A stretch of 42,781 bases of DNA, taken from contig JALVTJ010000016.1 of assembly GCA_027036005.1 (NCBI GenBank), positions 1 to 42,781 on the forward strand, in the 5' to 3' direction. The notes beneath the pieces are model-generated. The model did not search any database and was not told the DNA's origin. It was given only the letters and a program-made list of their open reading frames with translations. Positions within the stretch are counted from its first letter, which is position 1, and the number at the start of each line of letters is the position of its first letter. This DNA is from Nautiliaceae bacterium (GTDB lineage: Bacteria; Campylobacterota; Campylobacteria; Campylobacterales; Nautiliaceae). The translations under genes and the position numbers were made by a program. This document shows positions 1 through 7,125 of the stretch, piece after piece.

Positions 1-354
1 AAAGGCAATACTCTTTTTTGTAGAGGAATATATGTAAAACAAGAAATGGAAAAACTATTTAAAAAATTAAAAGAAGATAATTATTTGAAAAATTTAGACA
101 AAGAAACTTTTATTCAAAAATTAGCATATTATAAATGTGAATTAATAGCAATACATCCTTTTTACGAGTTAAATGGAAGAACTATAAGACTATTTATAGA
201 CATTTTAGCTATAAATGCAGGATATAGTGTAATAGATTATTCAAAAGTTAATGAAAAAGAATATATTAAATGTGCTATTGAATGTGTTCAGAATGCTGAT
301 TGTAAATGTTTTGAAAAAATAATAAGAAATTCCATAGAAAATTGTAACAAATAG
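1..354 (+). CDS. Fic-domain protein, C-terminal part (5' end outside window)
   Basis: The reading frame is open from base 1, so the ATG at 46 is probably internal and the gene starts upstream of the window. The stretch HPFYELNGR fits the Fic active-site motif HPFx(D/E)GNGR, including the catalytic His and the NGR loop; the Gly of GNGR is replaced by Leu. Fic proteins transfer AMP or related groups from nucleotides to target proteins, as toxins, effectors or housekeeping regulators. An upstream FCRGIYV segment resembles the strand preceding the Fic helices. An inhibitory helix cannot be judged because the N-terminus is missing. The gene lies just left of an attachment-site-like sequence, which suggests mobile-element cargo. 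The family call is firm, the target is unknown. Confidence 0.8.
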   Translation, partial: KGNTLFCRGIYVKQEMEKLFKKLKEDNYLKNLDKETFIQKLAYYKCELIAIHPFYELNGRTIRLFIDILAINAGYSVIDYSKVNEKEYIKCAIECVQNADCKCFEKIIRNSIENCNK

Positions 355-369
355 AAACAAATAATTTTA

Positions 370-391
370 TAGCGGTAAAGTTAGCGGTAAA
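370..391. repeat. Tandem 10-mer TAGCGGTAAA, two copies 12 bp apart
   Basis: Two exact copies of TAGCGGTAAA lie at 370-379 and 382-391, just after the Fic gene. Closely spaced short direct repeats next to a tRNA-3'-end-like sequence (452-468) resemble arm-type sites of tyrosine integrases. The repeat is seen directly; the integrase role is inference. A further AT-rich inverted repeat (AATCCC/GGGATT) lies at 413-433 and has no T-tract. Confidence 0.45.
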
Positions 392-451
392 AAATAAAAT
401 CTGATTTATAAAAATCCCCTATATATAGGGATTAAAGAGTTAGAATATGAA

Positions 452-468
452 GGACGCCCTCTCCGCCA
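452..468 (+). other. tRNA-Ser 3'-end-like fragment, candidate attachment site
   Basis: CCTCTCCGCCA (458-468) looks like the 3' acceptor strand of a serine tRNA: seven acceptor bases, discriminator G73 (typical of tRNA-Ser) and CCA. No T-arm, anticodon arm or 5' half precedes it, so this is a fragment and not a tRNA gene. Integrative elements that enter tRNA 3' ends leave such a copy at their far end. With the Fic gene on one side and a terminator-like hairpin on the other, this could be attR. The match is short, so confidence is limited. Confidence 0.35.
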
Positions 469-496
469 TTAAAAATCCAATAGATCTACAAATATT

Positions 497-520
497 CAGT
501 GTTTTTGAAAACTGTTTTTT
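497..520 (+). terminator. Possible intrinsic terminator
   Basis: CAG-TG-TTTT pairs with AAAACTG across a two-base loop, and six T follow directly. The stem is short and has a bulge. It lies where a terminator of an intact tRNA would be if 458-468 is the tRNA end left by integration. The T-run is on the plus strand, so it does not serve the leftward lysE-like gene. Confidence 0.4.
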
Positions 521-560
521 AATGTGTGATCTATATGTATATCATATGAACCTAAAAGTT

Positions 561-1190
561 TTATTTTTTTATAAACAACATTCCAATACCCATTAATATA
601 AACACTGCTCCCGATATTTTATAAAACCATTCCAAACTTTTTTCATCGAAAAACCAGGCTTTTGCGTGTTTGGAAATAAAACCATAAGTCATAAGAGATA
701 CGAAAGAAATAGTCATAAAAGTAAACGTCATTATAAAAAACTGTAAAACAACCGGATGATTCGGTGATAAAAATAATGGAAAAATTGCCGTAAAGAAAAG
801 TATAGGCTTCGGATTTGTAGCTGCTACAAGAAATCCTTTAATAAAAACTTTTTTAGGAATATAATTTTTTATGTGCTTATTACTTTGACTCAAATGAAAT
901 TCTTTATGTCCACTTATCATATGTTTTATTCCAAGATAAATAAGGTAAACTGCTCCGATTACTTTAAGAATCCAAAAAAACATATCTGATGTTTTAATTA
1001 ATACTCCGACTCCAAATATAGCAACTAACGATAATAAAAATAACCCCAAAATATTTCCAAAACTTGAAAACACAACGGCTCTTAAATCATATTTCATTGA
1101 ATTATTGATTGCAAGGAGAATTGCCGCTCCCGGACTTGTAATGGTTAAAATAGATACAATCAAATATCCCAAGTAATTATGTAAATTCAT
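561..1190 (-). CDS. LysE/RhtB-family amino-acid exporter
   Basis: A 209-residue, very hydrophobic protein with about six membrane segments. The N-terminal stretch around ITSPGAAILLAINNSMKYD is the LysE/RhtB signature region (SPGP followed by a polar loop), and the LKVIGAVYLIYLGIK segment is the typical third helix. Length matches the family (about 200-210). These proteins export amino acids or related small molecules across the inner membrane; the substrate cannot be told from sequence. The start ATG has AAAGGATG upstream on the minus strand and a TATAAT about 25 bp further up. It stands alone, facing the presumed island edge. Confidence 0.88.
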   Translation of the reverse strand: MNLHNYLGYLIVSILTITSPGAAILLAINNSMKYDLRAVVFSSFGNILGLFLLSLVAIFGVGVLIKTSDMFFWILKVIGAVYLIYLGIKHMISGHKEFHLSQSNKHIKNYIPKKVFIKGFLVAATNPKPILFFTAIFPLFLSPNHPVVLQFFIMTFTFMTISFVSLMTYGFISKHAKAWFFDEKSLEWFYKISGAVFILMGIGMLFIKK

Positions 1191-1426
1191 TTTTCATCCT
1201 TTAAAATTATAAAAGTAAAAAATTGTAACAACTTTGTAAAGAAAAATTTGAAATTTATAATAAAAATTTATTTATTTTATATTCTAATGTAGAGAAAAGT
1301 TACATTTTTAAAATTGTTATAAAAATTTATGTTTCATAATGTAACAGTAATATTTATGTTTAATTTTTTGTTAAATATCAAGATTATTCATTTTATAATG
1401 CAAAAATAATTTTTTTATGGTTTTTA
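1191..1426. other. AT-rich gap between the lysE-like gene and an ompA pseudogene
   Basis: No gene is visible here. A 7-bp inverted repeat GTTACAT (1299-1305) / ATGTAAC (1339-1345) and a further TGTAAC near 1225 are present and could be remnants of an operator. The missing signal peptide and first barrel strands of the neighbouring ompA-like pseudogene should have been encoded here, but no translation resembling them can be found, so that part has probably been deleted or lost to mutation. Confidence 0.5.
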
Positions 1427-2018
1427 TTGAATATTGAGCATGATTTTATTAAAGATTCGAAATTTACTCCTTATTTATTTATCAGAGGAGGTTATCAGTG
1501 GGTAAGCGATGATAAATATGACGCTTTATTGGCCGATATCGGTTTAGATGCAAAATATGAAGTATATAAAAATTTATCATTTAAAAGAGATTATTGATAG
1601 CGACGGTGATGGTGTTCCTGATTATTTTGACAAATGCCCTAATACTCCTAAGGGTGTGAAAGTAGATAAAAATGGATGTGGAGTATGTTTTAATTTTGAT
1701 ATTACGTTTGATACAAACAGTGCAAAAATCAAACCCGAATTTTTACCTAAAATTAAAAAATTTGCAAAATTTCTAAAAGAACATCCAGATATTAAAGCTG
1801 AAATTCAAGGTTATACAGATAATAAAAGAAAATATTCATATAATACGATTCTTTCTCAAAAAAGGGCGAAAGCGGTATACGAAATGTTTATTAAACTTGG
1901 AGTAAACAAAAATCAATTAACATAGGCGGGTTACGGTCCTAATAATCCTATTGTTTCCAATGCAACACGTGAGGGAAGAGCAAAAAACAGAAGGGTAGTA
2001 GCAAAATTAATCTACTAA
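1427..2018 (+). pseudogene. Decayed OmpA-family outer-membrane protein gene
   Basis: Three reading-frame pieces together spell one OmpA protein. Piece 1 (frame of 1427, to TGA at 1595-1597) gives late beta-barrel sequence such as FIRGGYQWVSDDKYDALLAD. A frameshift near 1592-1597 leads to piece 2, with DSDGDGVPD and CPNTPKG (thrombospondin-type-3 linker) and an OmpA peptidoglycan-binding domain. An in-frame TAG at 1923-1925 interrupts it just before piece 3, AGYGPNNPIVSNATREGR...NRR, the usual end of the domain, stopping at 2018. The signal peptide and first barrel half are absent. The ORF-track entry at 1548 is therefore only the middle fragment. The intact gene at 9224 shares linker and domain but has a lipobox and no barrel. 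Confidence 0.87.
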
Positions 2019-2032
2019 TCTTTTCTTTTTGT

Positions 2033-2038
2033 TATAAT
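2033..2038 (+). promoter_or_regulatory. Likely -10 element for the marC-like gene
   Basis: TATAAT lies 17 bp before the GTG start and is followed by an AAAAAGG ribosome-binding site. No clear -35 element is visible; the region upstream is the end of the pseudogene and a T-rich run. Confidence 0.45.
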
Positions 2039-2055
2039 ACTCAAAAAGGTTATCG

Positions 2056-2670
2056 GTGATAAAAGAGATTCTTTTTGACACTGTTTCTTTGATAACAATT
2101 TTAAATCCGATAGCGGCTGCTGCTATAATGCTAAGTCTTGTTAAATATTCGGATATTTCGGATGTTTCCAAAAAAGCGACTTTTACCGTTTTTGTTTCTT
2201 TATTAGTTACAATGTTTCTCGGAGGGATTATTTTAAAGATTTTCGGAATAAATATTCCTTCAATAAAAGCAATAGGGGGAGTTGTTTTACTTATAATAGC
2301 ACTTAATATGGTTCAGGGTAAAGAGATTGCTCCTACAAATTCTACCGAAGAAGAGCACGAAGCTGCAAGTGAAAAAAACGATATTGCAATTATTCCTTTG
2401 GCGATACCTATTCTTTTTGGTCCCGGTGTTATTACGACTATTATTATTTTAAGCGAAAAAAGTAAAAATTTATATGATAAAATAATTTTATTTGCAGCTG
2501 TTTTATTAGCCAGCGGAATTGTCTATTTGACATTAAGAAATGCGGCTTTTATATCAAAATTTTTAGGAGTGAATGGACTTAAAATAACTACAAGAATAAT
2601 GGGGCTTGTAATAGGTGCAATTGCATTTTTATTTTTAGTGGGAGGAGTTAAAGCTTTGTGGATGAGTTAA
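2056..2670 (+). CDS. MarC-family integral membrane protein
   Basis: 204 residues with about six hydrophobic helices. The start region DTVSLITILNPIAAAAIMLSL and the IPLAIPILFGPGVITTIIILSE segment are characteristic of the MarC/YhgN family. These proteins were once linked to multiple antibiotic resistance, but no transport substrate is established. A charged loop (EEEHEAASEKND) separates the two halves. GTG start with AAAAGG upstream. The gene is 16 bases from the following mscS-like gene and probably cotranscribed with it. Confidence 0.85.
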   Translation: MIKEILFDTVSLITILNPIAAAAIMLSLVKYSDISDVSKKATFTVFVSLLVTMFLGGIILKIFGINIPSIKAIGGVVLLIIALNMVQGKEIAPTNSTEEEHEAASEKNDIAIIPLAIPILFGPGVITTIIILSEKSKNLYDKIILFAAVLLASGIVYLTLRNAAFISKFLGVNGLKITTRIMGLVIGAIAFLFLVGGVKALWMS

Positions 2671-2686
2671 AAAATAGGAGAAAAAA

Positions 2687-4414
2687 TTGAAAAAATTTTT
2701 CTTTTTAATATGTTTTACTTTTCTTTTTGCAAATAATAATGTATTGTCTCTTTTAAAACAAATACCAAAAAATTCACCTGATTATACGCTCGCTAGTGCT
2801 ATTGTAAAAAAAATAAAAACGATAAAACCTCAAAAAATAATTTTTGATGCAAATGTAACAAATCAATGGGATTATGAAAAAAAATTTTTGCAACTTGTAA
2901 AATACAAAAAAGAATTATTAATTTTTCCCGATAAAATAGATGATTTAGAAAATAAAATCAATTATTTAAAAGAAAATAATTCTTCTATTTCAAAATTACA
3001 AAATATATTTTATAAAACACAACTGAATATTTTAAAAAAAGAGTTTAATTTTTTGAATAACAATATAAAAAAATATGAAAAAAATCTTTTTGAAAAATTA
3101 AGTAGCATAAAATTTAGTGTAAATTATGTAAATAAACAGATAAAATATTGGAATTATTTATTATTACAAAAGAAAAAAGAGTATGAAAAATTAAAAATTG
3201 ATTTGCAAAAATGGCAAATTTTAAATAATCAAGAAAATATAAGACTAATAAAAAATTATATAAAAATCAATCGTGAAAAACAAAAAACGATATATCAAAA
3301 TCTTATCAACAATTATTTAATAATATGGTTTAAAAAACTTCAACAAAAAGACAGACATATTTTTGATTTGACAAAGAAAATAATAAATTATGAAAAATTT
3401 ATAGATAAAAATGAAGCAGTAGCATTAAATTACGTTATGTTTGATTTTGAAAAATTTAAATTCGGCAGTAAAATTTTAATATATCAGTCAAAAAGCGAAA
3501 TTAAAATAATTCTTTCTCAAATTTCTTCTGTGTTGGATTATCCTTTATTTAAACTTTCAGGTAAAATGATAACTCCTCTGGATTTTATTGTTATGCTTCT
3601 TATAATAATAATAGGTTGGTTTATAGGAAAATATTATAAAAAAATTATTTATTCCCTAAGAGACAAATATGAAATTTCTTTTTCAACTGCAACACTTCTT
3701 GCGAATATGGGATATTATTTTATTTTGACGATTACTTTTTTGATTGCATTAAAAAGCGTGGGGCTTAATTTAAGTTCATTGGCTATTATCGCTGGTGCTT
3801 TGTCTGTGGGTATAGGTTTTGGGCTTCAAAATATAGTCAGTAATTTTGTAAGTGGTGTTATTTTGATGTTTGAAAAAAGTATTAAAATTGGAGATTATAT
3901 AGAAATTGATGCAAATACAAGAGGAGAAGTTATTGATATTTCCATGCGTTCAACCATTATTAGAACAAATGATAATATAGATATAATAGTTCCAAATCAA
4001 TCTTTTATACAAAACAATGTAATAAATTGGACAATGAGGGATGATTTAGTAAGATTTAAAGTGCCTTTTGGTGTAGAATACGGAAGTGATATAAACAAAG
4101 TGGAAGAAGTTATTTTAAGTGCTCTTGAAAAGTCAAGTTTGCCTTTTGTAAAATCACAAAAATTTTTTTCAACTGATATTTCTCCAAGGGTTATTTTTTT
4201 GGAAATGGCTGATAACTCGCTTAATTTTGAACTTTTTGTATGGGTTAGAGGAGAATACGCCAAACGGCCAAAAAGAACAAGAAGTGAATTTTTAAAAATG
4301 ATTTATAATGCTTTGAATAATGCCGGAATAGGAATACCGTTTCCTCAGCAAGATTTACATATCAAAGATTCTGTTCCTTTTGAAATTTTGATAAAAGATT
4401 CAAAAGAGAAATAA
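2687..4414 (+). CDS. MscS-family mechanosensitive channel with long periplasmic coiled-coil N-terminus
   Basis: 575 residues. A signal peptide (about 1-16) is followed by some 260 residues rich in Lys, Glu and Asn with strong coiled-coil character. Membrane helices follow from about residue 300. The pore-lining TM3 and start of the beta domain are clear: GALSVGIGFGLQNIVSNFV, then FEKSIKIGDYIEI. The C-terminal alpha/beta domain ends near IGIPFPQQDL, a standard MscS ending. Such channels open on membrane stretch and release solutes during osmotic downshock. TTG start with AGGAG nearby. It is much longer than E. coli MscS (286 residues), like the MscK/YbdG-type extended members. Confidence 0.9.
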   Translation: MKKFFFLICFTFLFANNNVLSLLKQIPKNSPDYTLASAIVKKIKTIKPQKIIFDANVTNQWDYEKKFLQLVKYKKELLIFPDKIDDLENKINYLKENNSSISKLQNIFYKTQLNILKKEFNFLNNNIKKYEKNLFEKLSSIKFSVNYVNKQIKYWNYLLLQKKKEYEKLKIDLQKWQILNNQENIRLIKNYIKINREKQKTIYQNLINNYLIIWFKKLQQKDRHIFDLTKKIINYEKFIDKNEAVALNYVMFDFEKFKFGSKILIYQSKSEIKIILSQISSVLDYPLFKLSGKMITPLDFIVMLLIIIIGWFIGKYYKKIIYSLRDKYEISFSTATLLANMGYYFILTITFLIALKSVGLNLSSLAIIAGALSVGIGFGLQNIVSNFVSGVILMFEKSIKIGDYIEIDANTRGEVIDISMRSTIIRTNDNIDIIVPNQSFIQNNVINWTMRDDLVRFKVPFGVEYGSDINKVEEVILSALEKSSLPFVKSQKFFSTDISPRVIFLEMADNSLNFELFVWVRGEYAKRPKRTRSEFLKMIYNALNNAGIGIPFPQQDLHIKDSVPFEILIKDSKEK

Positions 4415-4453
4415 ATATACTCAATAATTTTTAAATTTTGTCGATATATTCGT

Positions 4454-4469
4454 AGGAATGGTTTTTGCT
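4454..4469 (+). promoter_or_regulatory. Sigma-54-type promoter for flgL
   Basis: AGGAATGGTTTTTGCT has GG and GC separated by exactly 10 bases and a TTGCT -12 block, as in the consensus TGGCAC-N5-TTGCW. The middle of the -24 block (AAT instead of CAC) is weak. It lies 23 bases before the flgL ATG. Hook and hook-associated genes in Campylobacterota are known to depend on sigma-54 (RpoN) with FlgR, which supports the call. Confidence 0.7.
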
Positions 4470-4491
4470 TAAATTTAAAAAAAGGCGATAA

Positions 4492-7104
4492 ATGAGAGTT
4501 ACTCAATTTACGTTTTATAATAATTTTTTACTTAATCAGCAACAAGATTTAAGTGAGCTTACCAAAATACAATCCGAACTTGCCACTGGCAAAAAAATCG
4601 AATATATGAATGATAATCCGGTGGTTTATACGAAGTATCTTTCTTTGGATGAAGAGATAAACTCTTTTTCTCAGATAAAAAAAAGTGCCCAATTCGCAAA
4701 AACATTTGCAAATGAAACGGATACTACTTTAAATGATATTACAAATACGCTTGATAGCTTTAAAACAAAACTTCTTCAAGCTGCTAACGCTACTCAAAAT
4801 AAAACAAGCAGAGAAGCAATTGTAAGTGAATTGGAAGGTGAGCTTAATCATTTAAGAGATCTCGCAAATACCTCTATTGACGGGAAATATATTTTTAGTG
4901 GAAGTGCTTTTGATGTTGAGCCGATTAATGAAAACTTTCAATATGAAGGAAATAATAAAAAAGTAAAAGCTTTTTTAGGTGCGGGAGTTGAAAGAGAATT
5001 TAATATCGATGGAAAAAGTCTGTTTTTAGGCAGAGATGACGATTATAAAAAACATATGAGTTTGAATGTGATTCAATATAACAAAATAAAAGAATTTCCT
5101 CAATTTGTCGTTCGAGGAACTGACGGGAAATTATATATCGATAAAAACAATCCCCAAGATTCAATTGCTGTTAATGAAAATATACAACCTCAAAAATTAA
5201 CGCTTGATCCGAGTTCTATTTCAACCACTCCTTTAAGAGTTTTAACGGGGATTACGGATTTTAGAAATTCGGACGGGACATATACGAGCGGGGAGGATTA
5301 TTTTTTTATAAAAGGGAAAAGGAGCGACGGAAGTGTGATAAATACGTCATTTACATTAAGTAATGACGATTCAATTCAAAAGCTTCTTGATAAAATCGGA
5401 GAAATTTACGGAAACACTCCTACAAGTAAAAATGTAGATGTCAGTTTGAATAACGATGGTGAAATTCAAATAAAAGATTTAAATTCGGGGAAAATGATTA
5501 CGGATTTTTATATGGTGGCCGCAGGAAAATTTTCTCAATCTCAGCCTGATCCGACTTCTTTAAAAGATTTGATTAACGGAGGCTATGATGTAGTCTCTTT
5601 TCAAAAAAGCAGGTTTAATTCCATAAGAAATTTGGATACTATCAGCGCTTCTAATATTAATGATAATAAAACATTTAAGTTTTTTTCTAATTTTAAATTA
5701 ATCGATAATTCAAGAGATGCCCTACCGGATGATTTACTTCAAAATGTGATAGGACAAAAAGCTATAAGGAGTGCTGATGGGACAATTCAAGATATTGCAA
5801 CAATACATCTTAGCGGAACCGATACTGATGGAAATAGTGTAAGCGATGATTTGGATATAACTTCTACAACTACAATGCAGGATTTAATGGATAAAATCAA
5901 ATCGGATTTTGGGGATGTGGATGTATATTTGGAAAACGGAGAATTAAAAGTTGTAGATAATTCAGTTTCAAATACTCAAAAATCAAATTTGAGCATTTCT
6001 TTGGAAGCGGAAGATTCAAACGGGAATGCCTTGCAGGCTTTCAGAAGTGAAGACGTTGCGAATTTTAATGAGCTTTTTTTTAATAAAGAAGGTAATTTGA
6101 ATATATCAAATTATTCTCAAATAGTAGCTGATGAAAATTATGAATATAATAATGGACAATTAATAACACAACATAATGCAAACGCTCAAAATTATGCTAA
6201 TTTGAATACTGTTTTGGCAGATACGATAAATTTATCTCCTAATAATTATCCTCAAACAATAAATATAAGATTTAGGGATATAAACGGAAATTTTAATACG
6301 GCCACTATTACTTTAAGGGATACCCCGGATAGTAACGGGCACTATTCAACTTTTAGTGTTAACGGTGAAACTTATGATATTTTGGATCAAAACGGAAACG
6401 AAACCCCGGCACACGATAAAATAACAACTCAAACAACAATGGATCCGGATACTTGTGAGCTTTGTCAAAAGAAAACTTTGCAAAAAGGTGTTACATTTAA
6501 GCAACTTAGCGATGTTGTTTCGATGATAATAACCGATAATTTACCTGCTTCTTCATCCCTGAGCGATTATAACGAGGCAATTCAGAATGCTAAAAAAGAG
6601 GTTCAAGTCGGTGTGGATAATAAGGGCAGATTTTTCATTAAAGATTTAAGCAATCAAAATTCAAAAATTCAATTTTCTATGTTTAGTGAAAATTTTTCTT
6701 TTCAAGAAAACAATGCAATTACCATAGATGAACCTCAGAGTGATTTTTTCGGAACTTTACAAAAAGCAATAGAAGCTGTTAAAAACGGACAAAATTATGC
6801 AAATGCTTCTTCTAATGATCCGAGGAATTTTGGAATTCAAGGAGCAATTGAAGCAATAGGGCATGTAATGGATAGAGTTAGAAGAGAAGACGCTAAAATT
6901 GGAGCAGTTTCACAAGAATTTGATATGAGTATCCAAAGGGTTACAATGCTTACAACGCATGTGCAAGCTTTACAATCGGATAATATTGATACGGATATAG
7001 GTAATGCAACAATGAAATTAAATTCTTTGGAACTTTCATATGAGGCTCTTTTGGCGAGTATTGCTAAAATCAATAATTTGACGCTTCTTAACTATTTAAG
7101 ATAA
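4492..7104 (+). CDS. flgL: Flagellar hook-associated protein 3 (FlgL), large epsilon-type form
   Basis: 870 residues. The N-terminal helix MRVTQFTFYNNFLLNQQ...LSELTKIQSELATGKKI matches the flagellin/FlgL D0-D1 region. The C-terminal helix (IQRVTMLTTHVQALQSDNID...SLELSYEALLASIAKINNLTLLNYLR) matches the FlgL end. The middle, about residues 150-760, is a long variable surface region with repeated beta-rich motifs. FlgL forms the junction between hook and filament. E. coli FlgL has 317 residues; the long form is usual in Campylobacterota. An unusual CELC pair sits near residue 657. Expression is probably from the sigma-54-type promoter just upstream. Confidence 0.92.
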   Translation: MRVTQFTFYNNFLLNQQQDLSELTKIQSELATGKKIEYMNDNPVVYTKYLSLDEEINSFSQIKKSAQFAKTFANETDTTLNDITNTLDSFKTKLLQAANATQNKTSREAIVSELEGELNHLRDLANTSIDGKYIFSGSAFDVEPINENFQYEGNNKKVKAFLGAGVEREFNIDGKSLFLGRDDDYKKHMSLNVIQYNKIKEFPQFVVRGTDGKLYIDKNNPQDSIAVNENIQPQKLTLDPSSISTTPLRVLTGITDFRNSDGTYTSGEDYFFIKGKRSDGSVINTSFTLSNDDSIQKLLDKIGEIYGNTPTSKNVDVSLNNDGEIQIKDLNSGKMITDFYMVAAGKFSQSQPDPTSLKDLINGGYDVVSFQKSRFNSIRNLDTISASNINDNKTFKFFSNFKLIDNSRDALPDDLLQNVIGQKAIRSADGTIQDIATIHLSGTDTDGNSVSDDLDITSTTTMQDLMDKIKSDFGDVDVYLENGELKVVDNSVSNTQKSNLSISLEAEDSNGNALQAFRSEDVANFNELFFNKEGNLNISNYSQIVADENYEYNNGQLITQHNANAQNYANLNTVLADTINLSPNNYPQTINIRFRDINGNFNTATITLRDTPDSNGHYSTFSVNGETYDILDQNGNETPAHDKITTQTTMDPDTCELCQKKTLQKGVTFKQLSDVVSMIITDNLPASSSLSDYNEAIQNAKKEVQVGVDNKGRFFIKDLSNQNSKIQFSMFSENFSFQENNAITIDEPQSDFFGTLQKAIEAVKNGQNYANASSNDPRNFGIQGAIEAIGHVMDRVRREDAKIGAVSQEFDMSIQRVTMLTTHVQALQSDNIDTDIGNATMKLNSLELSYEALLASIAKINNLTLLNYLR

Positions 7105-7125
7105 AATTTCAAAAAAGGATTTGGA

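Noticed and set aside
452-468. A complete tRNA-Ser gene
   Set aside because: No T-arm, anticodon arm or 5' acceptor strand precedes the CCA-like end; only a fragment is supported.
1339-1345. GTTACAT/ATGTAAC inverted repeat as an operator for the lysE-like gene
   Set aside because: Arms are 33 bases apart in very AT-rich DNA, next to a decaying gene; chance cannot be excluded, so it is only mentioned in the gap entry.
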